Of a stretch of DNA of 48,963 nucleotides, positions 30,181 to 39,324 are shown piece by piece. Every line of letters starts with the position of its first letter. The stretch's first letter is position 1. The notes under the pieces are model-generated. The model searched no databases. It saw nothing but the letters and a program-made list of their open reading frames with translations, and was not told the origin of the DNA. The stretch spans positions 1-48,963 of the forward strand of contig JAFZSA010000043.1 of NCBI GenBank assembly GCA_017619585.1, written 5' to 3'. The stretch comes from Bacteroidaceae bacterium (GTDB lineage: Bacteria; Bacteroidota; Bacteroidia; Bacteroidales; Bacteroidaceae). Position numbers and translations under genes: made by a program.

Positions 30181-31709
30181 AAGTATATGGTGCAACAGTT
30201 CAGGGCCTGCAGGCGGTAGCCGTAACCATTGAGGTGAATGCTACCAGAGGATGCCGGTTTGTTATGGTAGGCCTGCCTGATAATGCTGTCAAGGAGAGTC
30301 ATGAGCGTATCATGGCTGCCATAGAAAATAGCGGTTACAGATTTCCTACCAGACAGATTACGGTAAACCTGGCACCTGCTGATGTCAGGAAAGAAGGCTC
30401 TGGTCTGGATCTTCCCTTGGCAATGGGAATCCTTGCCACAGAAGGTGAGGTGGATGTGAACCTGCTGAACCGCTATATGATGGTAGGTGAACTGAGTCTG
30501 GACGGCTCCCTGATGCCAATAAAAGGAGCACTCCCCATAGCTATCAAAGCCAGGGAGATGGGCTATGAAGGATTGTTTGTTCCAGAGGAAAACATTCGTG
30601 AAGCTGCTGTTGTCAACAAGCTTAAGGTTTACGGTGTACGTCATATCAATCAGGTGGTGGGACACCTGAATGGCATGCATCCTTTGGAGCCTACCGTCAT
30701 TAATACGCGTGCCGATTTCTATGCCCAGCAGAATGATTTTGAACTGGACTTTGCTGATGTCAAGGGGCAAGAGCATGTAAAGCGTGCTATGGAGATTGCG
30801 GCAGCAGGCGGACATAACCTTATTATGATAGGCCCTCCTGGAAGCGGAAAGAGCATGATGGCAAAACGCTTGCCCAGTATCTTGCCTCCTTTGTCATTGC
30901 AGGAAAGCCTGGAGACAACGCAGATTCATTCCGTTGCCGGCAAGTTGCCTGGCAACTGCTCTCTGATTGCCCATAGACCTTTCCGTGCACCCCATCATAC
31001 TGTTTCGCAGGTGGCTTTGGTGGGTGGCGGTTCCAATCCTCAGCCAGGCGAGATAAGTCTGGCCCATAACGGAGTCCTTTTCTGTGATGAGCTTCCTGAG
31101 TTCCAGCGTAGTACCCTGGAGGTTCTTCGTCAACCTTTGGAGGATAGGGTTATTAATATTTCGCGTGCCAAGTACAGCATTTCCTATCCTTGTTCCTTTA
31201 TGTTTGTTGCCAGCATGAACCCTTGTCCTTGCGGCTATTACAATCACCCGACCAAGCAATGCTGCTGCACGCCCGGACAGATTGTCCGTTACCTGAATAA
31301 GATTTCCGGTCCCTTGCTTGACCGTATAGATATACAATGTGAGATAACGCCCCTTTCCTTTGATGAACTCAGTCGTACGGCTCCTGGCGAGAGTAGTGCC
31401 ACTATTCGTGAGCGAGTGGTCCGTGCCCGTAGGATACAGGAGGAGCGTTATAAGGATGAGCCTGCCGTACATTGCAACGCTCAGATGACAAGCAGGCTGA
31501 TGCATCGTTATGCCGAGCCGTCTCCCAATGATATGGATATGCTCAGGGAGGCTATGAACCGCCTTCAACTTTCGGCACGAGCTTATGACCGTATCCTGCG
31601 TGTTGCCCGTACTATTGCCGATCTTGAAGGCTCGGAACAAATCCAGACACATCATCTGCAGGAAGCCATAGGCTACCGTAATCTTGACAGAAGTTCCTGG
31701 GGAGAATAG
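30171..31709 (+). CDS. comM: ComM/YifB-family AAA+ Mg-chelatase-like ATPase
   Basis: A 512-residue cytoplasmic AAA+ protein. ComM is a hexameric helicase that promotes branch migration when transformed DNA is integrated. The N-terminal Lon-protease-like domain (about 1-165; GLPDNAVKESHERI and VRKEGSGLDLPLAMGIL) precedes the ATPase core. The latter has Walker A MIGPPGSGKSMMAKRLP (about 221-237), Walker B VLFCDELPEF and a sensor region ASMNPCPCGYY with a cysteine-rich CCCTPGQ loop. The C-terminal domain ends about residue 508. Length is normal. It overlaps the upstream lipoprotein gene by 10 bp in another frame. Confidence 0.93.
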   Translation: MLVKVYGATVQGLQAVAVTIEVNATRGCRFVMVGLPDNAVKESHERIMAAIENSGYRFPTRQITVNLAPADVRKEGSGLDLPLAMGILATEGEVDVNLLNRYMMVGELSLDGSLMPIKGALPIAIKAREMGYEGLFVPEENIREAAVVNKLKVYGVRHINQVVGHLNGMHPLEPTVINTRADFYAQQNDFELDFADVKGQEHVKRAMEIAAAGGHNLIMIGPPGSGKSMMAKRLPSILPPLSLQESLETTQIHSVAGKLPGNCSLIAHRPFRAPHHTVSQVALVGGGSNPQPGEISLAHNGVLFCDELPEFQRSTLEVLRQPLEDRVINISRAKYSISYPCSFMFVASMNPCPCGYYNHPTKQCCCTPGQIVRYLNKISGPLLDRIDIQCEITPLSFDELSRTAPGESSATIRERVVRARRIQEERYKDEPAVHCNAQMTSRLMHRYAEPSPNDMDMLREAMNRLQLSARAYDRILRVARTIADLEGSEQIQTHHLQEAIGYRNLDRSSWGE

Positions 31710-31719
31710 GAAAAAGAAA

Positions 31720-31760
31720 AGCGCGCTGCCCCAAAAGGAGACAGCACGCTAGATTTCTAA
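31720..31760 (-). terminator. Terminator between comM and HU gene
   Basis: AGCGCGCTG (31720-31728) pairs with CAGCACGCT (31742-31750). On the minus strand the stem is followed by TTTTCTTTTTCC, a good T-tract for the HU gene; in the plus direction the tail is weaker. Confidence 0.7.
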
Positions 31761-31779
31761 TGCAAAAATAGAATGGTTA

Positions 31780-32043
31780 TTAGAACTTCAGGTCTGCACC
31801 AGCCTTGAACTTAACAACCTTCTTTGCGGGGATGTTAATAGTCTTCTTTGTAAGAACATTGATACCCTTACGTGCAGCACGCTCAGCAACAGAGAATGTA
31901 CCAAAACCAATCAAAGCTACCTTGTCACCAGCCTTTACAGCACCGGTAATAGCCTCCAATGTAGCCTCCAAAGCCTTCTTGGCATCAACCTTACTCAAAC
32001 CTGCGCCTTCTGCAATCTTTGCAATCAAATCAGTCTTGTTCAT
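31780..32043 (-). CDS. HU-family DNA-binding protein
   Basis: An 87-residue nucleoid protein. Helices 1-40 (MNKTDLIAKIAEGAGLSKVD) are followed by the beta-arm region. GFGTFSVAERAARKGINVLT is the HU signature, and a shortened arm ends in INIPAKKVVKFKAGADLK. It binds and bends DNA without strong sequence preference. It is slightly shorter than E. coli HU (90). It is convergent with comM and divergent from the rhomboid gene; leader about 50 nt behind a TATTTTTG box. Confidence 0.95.
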   Translation of the reverse strand: MNKTDLIAKIAEGAGLSKVDAKKALEATLEAITGAVKAGDKVALIGFGTFSVAERAARKGINVLTKKTINIPAKKVVKFKAGADLKF

Positions 32044-32096
32044 AACTTTGCGTTTTTAGATGTTTATAATTTAGTTAAATTCAATAATTTGTATCA

Positions 32097-32104
32097 CAAA
32101 AATA
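32097..32104 (-). promoter_or_regulatory. Predicted -7 box of the HU gene
   Basis: The minus strand reads TATTTTTG, 54 bp ahead of the HU ATG. Confidence 0.5.
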
Positions 32105-32202
32105 GGTAATCTTGGTATATAGCCCAAGTTTTTTTGTAAAAAAATGTAAGAAAATGCGAAAAAATCCCTTTTAGAATGCGTGTAATGGGCCCTCTTTTGT
32201 TT

Positions 32203-32218
32203 TATTTTTGTATTTTTG
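32203..32218 (+). promoter_or_regulatory. Predicted -7 boxes (tandem) of the rhomboid gene
   Basis: Two adjacent TATTTTTG boxes (32203-32210 and 32211-32218) precede the ATG at 32245. Confidence 0.5.
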
Positions 32219-32244
32219 CGCCGTAATTAGGAATTTTGATTGTT

Positions 32245-33192
32245 ATGAATAATATGCCTCCTGTAACCAAGAATCTGCTTATCATTAACGTGTTGTTCTT
32301 TGCAGCGCGCTGGGTAGCAGCTCTTCCTGCTTATGGTATAGACCTTGACGATGTACTGGGCCTACACTTCTTTATGGCCAGTCATTTCTATTTCTACCAG
32401 CTTTTCACGTACATGTTCATGCATGGTAGTTTCTCGCACTTGTTCTTCAATATGTTTGCCGTCTGGATGTTCGGCCGTATTATGGAGAGTACGATGGGCT
32501 CCAAGCGTTTCCTATTCTATTACCTGACGTGTGGTCTGGGAGCCGGAATGATGCAGGAGCTGGTTCAGTTTGGCAACTACTGGATAGAGGGTTTGGGTAA
32601 CTATGAGATGGCAAGCGTTGGCGGAATGCAGATTCCTATGGCGGAGTACCTGAACCGTTGGACTACGGTAGGAGCTTCCGGTGCCGTGTATGGTATCCTA
32701 CTTTCCTTTGGTATGACGTTCCCTAACGAGCGACTGTTTATCTTCCCGCTTCCCATTCCTATCCGTGCCAAGTACTTTGTGGTGGGATATGCTGTGATAG
32801 AACTGATGTCGGCTCTGGGTCGCCCAGGCGATGGCATAGCACATTTTGCTCATCTGGGTGGTATGCTTGTAGGCCTTTTGTTGCTTCTCTATTGGCGTAA
32901 TGGTGGTGGAAACCGTAATAGCGGTCATCGTAATTACTATGACAGAGACTATTATGACAAAGGCTCGGGCGGTTTTAATTTCCGTCGTTGGTTTGCAAAG
33001 AAGTTTACCCGTAAGAATCCGGATATCAAGGTTACCTATGGTGGTAAATACGAGCAGGACTTCGCCTACAAGCAGCGTCAGCAAGAAGAAGAGGCAGAGC
33101 TGAACCGCATACTTGACAAGGTAAAGAAGAGCGGATACACAAATCTTACAGAAGAAGAGAAACGCCGGCTCTTCGACAAAAGCAAGAAATAA
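32245..33192 (+). CDS. Rhomboid-family intramembrane serine protease
   Basis: A protein of about 315 residues. The ATG at 32245 is preferred over an in-frame TTG at 32236. About six membrane helices cover residues 8-220. FMHGSFSHLFFNMFAVWMFG (about 55-75) is the helix 2 motif with His/Asn. TTVGASGAVYGIL carries the nucleophile Ser145, and AHFAHLGGMLVG carries the catalytic His. It cleaves membrane-spanning substrates in the inner membrane. The C-terminal 90 residues are basic, Gly/Tyr/Lys-rich and cytoplasmic, ending in a charged helix (EEEAELNRILDKVKKSG). The stop overlaps the start of the EEP gene (TAATG), so the two are coupled. Confidence 0.94.
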   Translation: MNNMPPVTKNLLIINVLFFAARWVAALPAYGIDLDDVLGLHFFMASHFYFYQLFTYMFMHGSFSHLFFNMFAVWMFGRIMESTMGSKRFLFYYLTCGLGAGMMQELVQFGNYWIEGLGNYEMASVGGMQIPMAEYLNRWTTVGASGAVYGILLSFGMTFPNERLFIFPLPIPIRAKYFVVGYAVIELMSALGRPGDGIAHFAHLGGMLVGLLLLLYWRNGGGNRNSGHRNYYDRDYYDKGSGGFNFRRWFAKKFTRKNPDIKVTYGGKYEQDFAYKQRQQEEEAELNRILDKVKKSGYTNLTEEEKRRLFDKSKK

Positions 33193-34268
33193 TGCTGAAC
33201 AGAAAGAAAAAGACAAGCCCTTTTGTGCGTGTGCTCATAGGTATATTCCTGGGAGCTAATATATGTACAGTCCTGCTCATGTGGCTGGCTGTTGTTTCTA
33301 CCTTTATCTCACCCAGTTCACATCCTACTCTTTCATTGTTAGGGCTTTTCTTCCCCATATTCGTGGCGGTGGATATTGCCTTTTTCTTTTTCTGGCTGAT
33401 ATTCCGTTTCTATCTGGTCTGGGTCCCTTTAGTGGGATTGATGGTTGTGGCTGGCTATGCTATGGATTATTGTCCCATCAATACAAAGAAATACCTTTCT
33501 GACAGTGCCATCTGTGTTGTTACCTATAACCTGGGGGGCGTTACGGATGAAGAAGGCCGGCAGGAGGTGCTGTGTTTCCTGAAGGAGAAATCTCCGGATA
33601 TTGTATGTCTTCAGGAGACGTACGGTCCTCTTGTGAATATGAAAGAGTTCCAGCATTTTGCCGACTCTATGGGGTATCATCGTGTAATGGGAACTGGAAA
33701 ATGTATCCTTACCCGTTTCCCCGTCCTTGGTGATACCTTGCATATAGACTATCCAACCCGAAAGAATAGCAGTATGGCTTGTTGGGTTCGCTGTCAGGGA
33801 GACAGCCTGTTGCTGGTGAGCAACCATCTTGAGAGTAATGCACTTTCTGATTCCGACAAGACGGAGTATAAGAACATGATTCTGGATCCTGAACAGCAAC
33901 GCGTAGAAAAAGGAAGTCGGGTCTTGCTTCGTAAACTCAGGGATGCCGCCAGTTACCGTGGTGCACAGACAGATACGCTTTGTGCTCTGATAGACAGAAA
34001 TGAAGGAAAGAGCATAATCATGTGTGGCGATTTCAATGACACCCCCATCTCCTATACATACCAGCGTCTGGCCAGCAGATTGGATTGTGCTTACCGCAAA
34101 ATAGGCAGGGGAGTGGGCTTTACTTATAGACAAAGTGGTATCTATGTGCGTATAGATCATATATTTGCCTCTTCAGACTGGCAATGCATAAAATGCTATG
34201 TAGATGATGAGGTAAGGGCCTCTGACCACTTCCCGGTAGTTGCCTATCTGCAGAAGAAAGACCAATAA
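33192..34268 (+). CDS. Membrane-anchored endonuclease/exonuclease/phosphatase (EEP) family protein
   Basis: A 358-residue protein. Three hydrophobic segments occupy residues about 12-95. The EEP domain (about 105-355) follows: VVTYNLGG, IVCLQETYG (metal Glu), LLLVSNHLESN, IIMCGDFNDTPIS and the final ASDHFPVVA (catalytic His). In this superfamily the domain hydrolyses phosphodiester or phosphate bonds in nucleic acids, lipids or inositol phosphates. The orientation would place it outside the cytoplasmic face or near the membrane. Rhomboid-EEP neighbours of this kind are common in Bacteroidota. Start codon overlaps the rhomboid stop by one base. Confidence 0.9.
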   Translation: MLNRKKKTSPFVRVLIGIFLGANICTVLLMWLAVVSTFISPSSHPTLSLLGLFFPIFVAVDIAFFFFWLIFRFYLVWVPLVGLMVVAGYAMDYCPINTKKYLSDSAICVVTYNLGGVTDEEGRQEVLCFLKEKSPDIVCLQETYGPLVNMKEFQHFADSMGYHRVMGTGKCILTRFPVLGDTLHIDYPTRKNSSMACWVRCQGDSLLLVSNHLESNALSDSDKTEYKNMILDPEQQRVEKGSRVLLRKLRDAASYRGAQTDTLCALIDRNEGKSIIMCGDFNDTPISYTYQRLASRLDCAYRKIGRGVGFTYRQSGIYVRIDHIFASSDWQCIKCYVDDEVRASDHFPVVAYLQKKDQ

Positions 34269-34326
34269 AATACCATTATCATATAAAATTTTTGGTGCAA
34301 ATTATAATTAGTAAAGGAAAAATGTG

Positions 34327-34334
34327 TATCTTTG
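34327..34334 (+). promoter_or_regulatory. Predicted secDF -7 box
   Basis: TATCTTTG, followed by a leader of about 55 nt to the ATG at 34394. No clear -33 box. Confidence 0.55.
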
Positions 34335-34393
34335 CGCACTATTGATAGACTGAACGAAACTTATAAACTACAAAACAATAATTAATTAACACA

Positions 34394-37300
34394 ATGCAAA
34401 ACAAAGGATTTGTAAAGGTTTTCGCAGTCCTGCTGACTCTGGTTTGCCTCTTCTACCTGAGTTTCTCAGTGGTTACCAACCACTTCGAGAATAAGGCTGA
34501 GGAGATTGCTCAGACTGAGGGTCAGGAAGCTGCCGACCGTTACTTGGATTCTCTGCTCAACAACAAGGTGTACTGCAATGTCTGGACATTGAAGGAGTGC
34601 CGTGAGATGGGAATCGGATTGGGTCTGGACCTGAAGGGTGGTATGAACGTTATCCTGGAGGTTAGTGTACCCGATGTAGTAAAGGCTTTGGCAGACCACA
34701 AGGAAGAGACTGACGAGAACTTCCGCAAGGCCGTCGAGCAGGCGACCAGCGAGGCTGCAAACAGCCAGAGTGACTTTATTACCTTATTTATTAAAGACTA
34801 CAAGGCATTGGAGCCCAACAAGGCTCTGGCTGAGCTTTTCGCAACTCAGCAGTTGCGTGATAAGGTAACAACCAAGAGTACAGACAAGCAGGTTGAGAAG
34901 GTGCTCCGCGAGGAAGTGAAGAGTGCCATCGACAACTCATACAATGTGCTCCGTACCCGTATTGACCGTTTCGGTGTTGTTCAGCCTAACATTCAGGCCC
35001 TGGAGGGTCAGGAAGGCCGCATCATGGTTGAAATGCCTGGTGTAAAGGAACCCGAGCGTGTACGTAAACTGTTGCAGGGAAGTGCTAACCTGGAGTTCTG
35101 GGAGACATACAACTCTCAGGAGATTGTTCCCTTCCTGGCTACTTTGGATACCAAGTTGGCTGCTGTAATGAGCAATATCAAGGATGAGGCTCCTGCTGAT
35201 TCTGCTGCTGTTGCAGAGGCTCCTGCTGATACCACAGCCGTTGATACTGCTGCTGTCCAGAAGGATCTGGCTGCTGTAGTAGGCGGTAACGCTGAAGAGA
35301 AGAAGGAGACAGCTGTTTCTACTGCCGACATTGAGAAGGCACGTAAGCAGCATCCTCTTATGACCCGTCTTCAGCTTGCTCAGGGCGCTTATGGTTGCGT
35401 AGTAGGTTATGCCCACAAGCGTGACATGGCTGCTATTGATGAATTGCTGAATTCTCCCGAAGCCAAGGAGGTTCTTCCTTCTGACCTTCGTCTCAAGTGG
35501 GGTGTTAAGGGTGTTGGTGAAGGTGAGTCTTCTAACGTCTATGAGCTGTATGCCATCAAGGTAACAGAGCGTAATGGCCGTGCTCCTTTGGAGGGTGATG
35601 TAATCACCGATGCCAAGGATGAGTTCGATCAGAACGGTCAGCCTTGTGTTAGCATGAAGATGAATGTTGACGGTGCTCGCCGTTGGGCTGCCCTTACAAA
35701 GGCTAACCTGAAGCGTTGCGTTGCCATCGTTCTGGACGACAATGTATATAGTGCTCCTACTGTACAGAGCGAGATTACCGGTGGTAACTCACAGATTACC
35801 GGTCGTTTCACAACAGAGGATACACGTGACCTTGCCAACGTATTGAAGTCTGGTAAGATGCCCGCTCCCGCTAAGATTGTGAGCGAGGAGATTGTTGGTC
35901 CCTCTCTGGGTGCTGAGTCTATCCAGCAGGGTATCCTGAGCTGTATCATCGCCTTCGTAATCCTGATGGTTTACATGATTGTGATGTACGGTACTATCCC
36001 CGGTATGGTTGCTAACTGCGCCCTGATTCTGAACCTCTTCTTCACCGTAGGTATCCTGACCAGTTTCCAGGCTGCCCTTACCATGAGCGGTATTGCCGGT
36101 ATGGTACTGACACTGGGTATGGCTGTGGATGCCAACGTGCTTATCTACGAGCGTACCAAGGAGGAGATGAAGGCTGGCAAGAAGGTTCGCGAGGCTCTTT
36201 CTGCTGGTTACAGCAATGCCTTCAGCGCTATCTTCGACTCTAACCTGACCTCTATCATTACCGCTGTTATCCTTTACTACTTCGGTACAGGACCTATCCG
36301 CGGTTTCGCTACCACACTGTTCATCGGTATCTGCGTCAGCTTCTTTACTGCCGTATTCCTGACCCGTGTAGTTTATTCACAGGTTATGGCTAAGGACAAG
36401 TGGTTGGGTCTGACCTTCCGCACCGCTATTGGTGACAAGATATCTTTCCAGAACCCCACTTTCAAGTTCATGAGTGCTTACAAGAAGAGCTTCGCTATCT
36501 TTGGCGTGCTGGCTGTTATCAGCGTAGGCTTCATGCTTGGCCGTGGCTTCAGCAAGAGTATTGACTTTACAGGTGGCCGTAACTACGTTGTTATGTTCGA
36601 GAATGAAGTACAGCCCGAGGCTGTTCGTCCTATCTTGGCAGAGGCCTTCCCCGAGAGTAATACCAGTGTTATTGCCTTGGGTACTGGCGGCAAGACTGTA
36701 CGTATCTCTACCAACTACCGCATCCAGGAAGATGGCATTGAGGTAGATAGCGAGATTGAGCAGAAGTTGTTCGACGCCCTCAAGGCTGGTAATCTCTTGA
36801 CCAGTGACCTTACTGTAGAAAACTTCATCAACCGTGATGAGCGTGCAGGTGGTTCTATCATCAGCAGCCAGAAGGTTGGTCCTTCTGTTGCCGAGGATAT
36901 TACTAATGGTGCTATCTGGAGTGTCATTCTGGCCTTCATAGCCATCTTCGCATACATCTTTATCCGTTTCCGTAACCTTGCCTTCTCAGTAGGTGCCATC
37001 ACCGCTCTGATTATAGACATTGTTCTGATTCTGGGTATGTATGCTATCTGGTGGGGTATCCTGCCCTTCTCATTGGAGATTGACCAGACCTTCATTGGTG
37101 CCGTGCTTACCGCTATCGGTTATTCTATCAACGATAAGGTGGTAGTATTCGACCGTATCCGTGAGTACATTGGTCTCTATCCCAAGCGTGACCGTCAGGA
37201 ACTCTTCAATAGCTCACTGAACAGCACATTGAACCGTACTATCAACACCTCTGTCAGCACATTCATCGTACTGGCTGTAATCTTCTGCCTGGGTGGTGCT

Positions 37301-37429
37301 AGCATCCGCAGCTTCGCTTTCGCAATGATTCTGGGTGTTATTTTCGGTACATTGTCATCAATCTTTGTTGCTGCTCCTACTGCTTACCTGACTATGGGTA
37401 AGACCATTAAGGAGAACGAGGAGAAGTAA
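34394..37429 (+). CDS. secDF: Protein translocase subunit SecDF (fused)
   Basis: A 1011-residue inner-membrane protein that uses the proton gradient to help preproteins leave the Sec channel. SecD half: first helix about residues 7-27, GLGLDLKGGMNVILEV (D1 motif), a large periplasmic domain, then helices with GTIPGMVANCALILNLFF and LGMAVDANVLIYERTKEEM (D5). SecF half (from about residue 695): GFSKSIDFTGGRNYVVMFE, YSINDKVVVFDRIRE and the final helices. The periplasmic region has an Ala/Pro/Asp-rich linker (about residues 260-300). The fusion is usual for Bacteroidota. Codon usage is that of a well-expressed gene. A palindromic element and a bidirectional terminator follow the stop. Confidence 0.96.
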   Translation: MQNKGFVKVFAVLLTLVCLFYLSFSVVTNHFENKAEEIAQTEGQEAADRYLDSLLNNKVYCNVWTLKECREMGIGLGLDLKGGMNVILEVSVPDVVKALADHKEETDENFRKAVEQATSEAANSQSDFITLFIKDYKALEPNKALAELFATQQLRDKVTTKSTDKQVEKVLREEVKSAIDNSYNVLRTRIDRFGVVQPNIQALEGQEGRIMVEMPGVKEPERVRKLLQGSANLEFWETYNSQEIVPFLATLDTKLAAVMSNIKDEAPADSAAVAEAPADTTAVDTAAVQKDLAAVVGGNAEEKKETAVSTADIEKARKQHPLMTRLQLAQGAYGCVVGYAHKRDMAAIDELLNSPEAKEVLPSDLRLKWGVKGVGEGESSNVYELYAIKVTERNGRAPLEGDVITDAKDEFDQNGQPCVSMKMNVDGARRWAALTKANLKRCVAIVLDDNVYSAPTVQSEITGGNSQITGRFTTEDTRDLANVLKSGKMPAPAKIVSEEIVGPSLGAESIQQGILSCIIAFVILMVYMIVMYGTIPGMVANCALILNLFFTVGILTSFQAALTMSGIAGMVLTLGMAVDANVLIYERTKEEMKAGKKVREALSAGYSNAFSAIFDSNLTSIITAVILYYFGTGPIRGFATTLFIGICVSFFTAVFLTRVVYSQVMAKDKWLGLTFRTAIGDKISFQNPTFKFMSAYKKSFAIFGVLAVISVGFMLGRGFSKSIDFTGGRNYVVMFENEVQPEAVRPILAEAFPESNTSVIALGTGGKTVRISTNYRIQEDGIEVDSEIEQKLFDALKAGNLLTSDLTVENFINRDERAGGSIISSQKVGPSVAEDITNGAIWSVILAFIAIFAYIFIRFRNLAFSVGAITALIIDIVLILGMYAIWWGILPFSLEIDQTFIGAVLTAIGYSINDKVVVFDRIREYIGLYPKRDRQELFNSSLNSTLNRTINTSVSTFIVLAVIFCLGGASIRSFAFAMILGVIFGTLSSIFVAAPTAYLTMGKTIKENEEK

Positions 37430-37430
37430 A

Positions 37431-37463
37431 ACCCCCTCTCCGACTCTCCCGAGGGGGAGGGAC
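37431..37463 (+). repeat. C/G-rich palindromic element, copy 12 (forward)
   Basis: ACCCCCTCTCCGA then CTCTCCCGAGGGGGAG, directly behind the secDF stop. Confidence 0.8.
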
Positions 37464-37470
37464 TATAAAT

Positions 37471-37504
37471 AAAAATAGGACTCAGGTTTCTGGGTCCTAT
37501 TTTT
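37471..37504. terminator. Bidirectional terminator between secDF and the sialidase gene
   Basis: AAAAATAGGACTCAG (37471-37485) pairs with CTGGGTCCTATTTTT (37490-37504) around a 4-nt loop with one G-U position. The A- and T-tracts at both ends suit termination in both directions. Confidence 0.85.
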
Positions 37505-37513
37505 GTATGCTTA

Positions 37514-37536
37514 CTCTCCCATGGAGAAGGAGGGGA
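37514..37536 (-). repeat. C/G-rich palindromic element, copy 13 (diverged, inverted)
   Basis: CTCTCCCATGGAGAAGGAGGGG, ending at the sialidase stop codon. It is inverted relative to copy 12, giving a facing pair around the terminator. Confidence 0.5.
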
Positions 37537-39210
37537 TTAGTATGAGATGGGGCGGAAGGGTCTCTTCTTTGTGAAACTGTATTTGCCATCGCTTGCCCAG
37601 TTCAGACTGAAACGTACAAAACGCATGGTGTAGCAACCATAGACACCTTCTTCCTCGTAGTAAACTCCAACTGTACCGTCGGGTAATACGGTAGCTGCGC
37701 TGTAAGCCGAGCCGCTGGGACAGATGGTCTTAGCAGTCCCGAACGTCTCTCCTTCATCGGTAGAAAGGGCAATGGAAAGATTCTGGCGACTGCTGCTGTT
37801 GGGAAGTGTCTGAAAGACTATGTTCCAGGGATTCCCGTCGAGGGTTGAACACCAGTACATATATTCGCCGTCGCAGGCATTGCCGCTGATGCCGGATGTG
37901 AAGCGCGTCTGGGGCGCGTTCTTCCAGGTCTGTCCGTCATCAGATGTAACGTTGTGGTAGTTATAGCCGCTGGTTCGTACGCTGATAGCCAGATCGCCGT
38001 TATTGCGTTCCAATACCTTGGGCTCGTCTGCTGCTGTTGTGCCGCTCTTTCCGCTTACATACCAGGTCTTGCCACCGTCTTTCGACATGAAGTTATAGTA
38101 ATTCAGCGTAACATTACTGTTACTGCCGTCTGGCGATTCGCGGTTCACGAAGGGGGATACCAGTGTGCCGTCGCGTTTCTGTAAGCCCGCACCTGAGCCT
38201 GTGAACCCGCCTAACCAGTTGGGGTGGGGACTTCCTGCCGCATAGAGTTCCTTGGTATGATCTACAGGTGGTTCCCAGGTAAGACCGCCATCGTGGCTGA
38301 CGATGGTCTTCCACGTTTGCGGTTTATCAGGCGTAGAAGAGAAGAATCCTGTTCCGTTGTGCGAACTGGTCATGATGCCAATGATGTCACCGTTCATGCG
38401 GTTGGTTATCAGAGAGGCATCTCCGTGTCCGTAATCGCCTCCTGTTTCTGCTGTTCCTGCAACGGTAAGGGGATTACTCCATGTACGACCGTTATCCTCG
38501 GAATACTGGGCTACCACATAGCAGTGGTAGGGAAGGTCTGCATTATGGTTCTTCCTGTCGTCTGTAAGCGTTACCAGTCTCTTACCGTCGGCACTGGTAC
38601 AGATGGCGGGGATGCGGTAATAGAGACTCCCCTTGTCCATAGGCATCAGCACGCTGCTCTCCGTCAGGAAGATGGTAGCTGCATGGGCCGGGTTACCCTC
38701 AGGTTCGGGGTATGACACACCGTCTATTATATAAGAGGTAATAGAGGCATCTACCATATTACCCTCCTGTGCCTTCTTGCTGATGTCCAAGGCAATCCAA
38801 AGATAGTATGTGCCTGATGTAAGGCTACGAATGCCGGTTATGATAAATGTGCCGTCTTTTTCAATTTTACCTTCAGCATAGGGAATGGCGTTACTCTCTC
38901 GCCAAGTCATTTCCTTCTTGCTGTCCACAAAAAGTTCCTGAGGGTTGGAGGCGAAGTAGGCGCGTATAGCTTTCACGTCCTTCAGGTTGGTGGCTTTAAC
39001 CATACCCGTCACCCCTTGTAATTCTACGGACCTTGTAGGATTACTTATGGTAAGTGTACTGCGCAGTATGGGTACGTCCGTGTTGCCTATACCTGTTGTT
39101 ACCTTGCCCTGTTCCACCTTAGTGGCAGAGATGGGTGTATCTTCATCGGCATAGGTATTGAGGGTTGCCATTGCAAGAATCAAAAAGGATAGAATAGTTT
39201 TATTTTTCAT
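37537..39210 (-). CDS. nanH: Exo-alpha-sialidase, GH33
   Basis: A 557-residue secreted enzyme releasing sialic acid from host glycans. The signal peptide covers about residues 1-21. An N-terminal beta-sandwich (about 25-185), of the kind often preceding the catalytic domain in Bacteroidota sialidases, is followed by the six-blade propeller. YYRIPAIC (Arg199) is the RIP motif. Asp boxes are SEDNGRTW, SHDGGLTW, SKDGGKTW and SDDGQTW, with a degenerate STDEGETF. A later Tyr/Glu pair (YYEEEGVYGCY) is near the C-terminus. There is no sorting-type tail, unlike its neighbours. The gene has two copies of a perfect-looking promoter upstream and lies behind the SGNH esterase gene. Confidence 0.94.
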   Translation of the reverse strand: MKNKTILSFLILAMATLNTYADEDTPISATKVEQGKVTTGIGNTDVPILRSTLTISNPTRSVELQGVTGMVKATNLKDVKAIRAYFASNPQELFVDSKKEMTWRESNAIPYAEGKIEKDGTFIITGIRSLTSGTYYLWIALDISKKAQEGNMVDASITSYIIDGVSYPEPEGNPAHAATIFLTESSVLMPMDKGSLYYRIPAICTSADGKRLVTLTDDRKNHNADLPYHCYVVAQYSEDNGRTWSNPLTVAGTAETGGDYGHGDASLITNRMNGDIIGIMTSSHNGTGFFSSTPDKPQTWKTIVSHDGGLTWEPPVDHTKELYAAGSPHPNWLGGFTGSGAGLQKRDGTLVSPFVNRESPDGSNSNVTLNYYNFMSKDGGKTWYVSGKSGTTAADEPKVLERNNGDLAISVRTSGYNYHNVTSDDGQTWKNAPQTRFTSGISGNACDGEYMYWCSTLDGNPWNIVFQTLPNSSSRQNLSIALSTDEGETFGTAKTICPSGSAYSAATVLPDGTVGVYYEEEGVYGCYTMRFVRFSLNWASDGKYSFTKKRPFRPISY

Positions 39211-39243
39211 GATATTTCCTGTTATTAGTTAAGATCTTGAGTG

Positions 39244-39274
39244 CAAATATACGATTAAGTGAGAGAAAAGCAAA
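39244..39274 (-). promoter_or_regulatory. Sialidase promoter P1 (repeat copy 1)
   Basis: On the minus strand, TTTG (39274-39271), 19 bp, then TATATTTG (39251-39244), 33 bp ahead of the ATG at 39210. It lies in a 31-bp sequence (39250-39280) repeated exactly at 39331-39361. Confidence 0.75.
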
Positions 39275-39324
39275 AGAAAAGCCATTTTCTTTTCTTTTCC
39301 GAACGCTAGTATCTTTGGCGAAGC

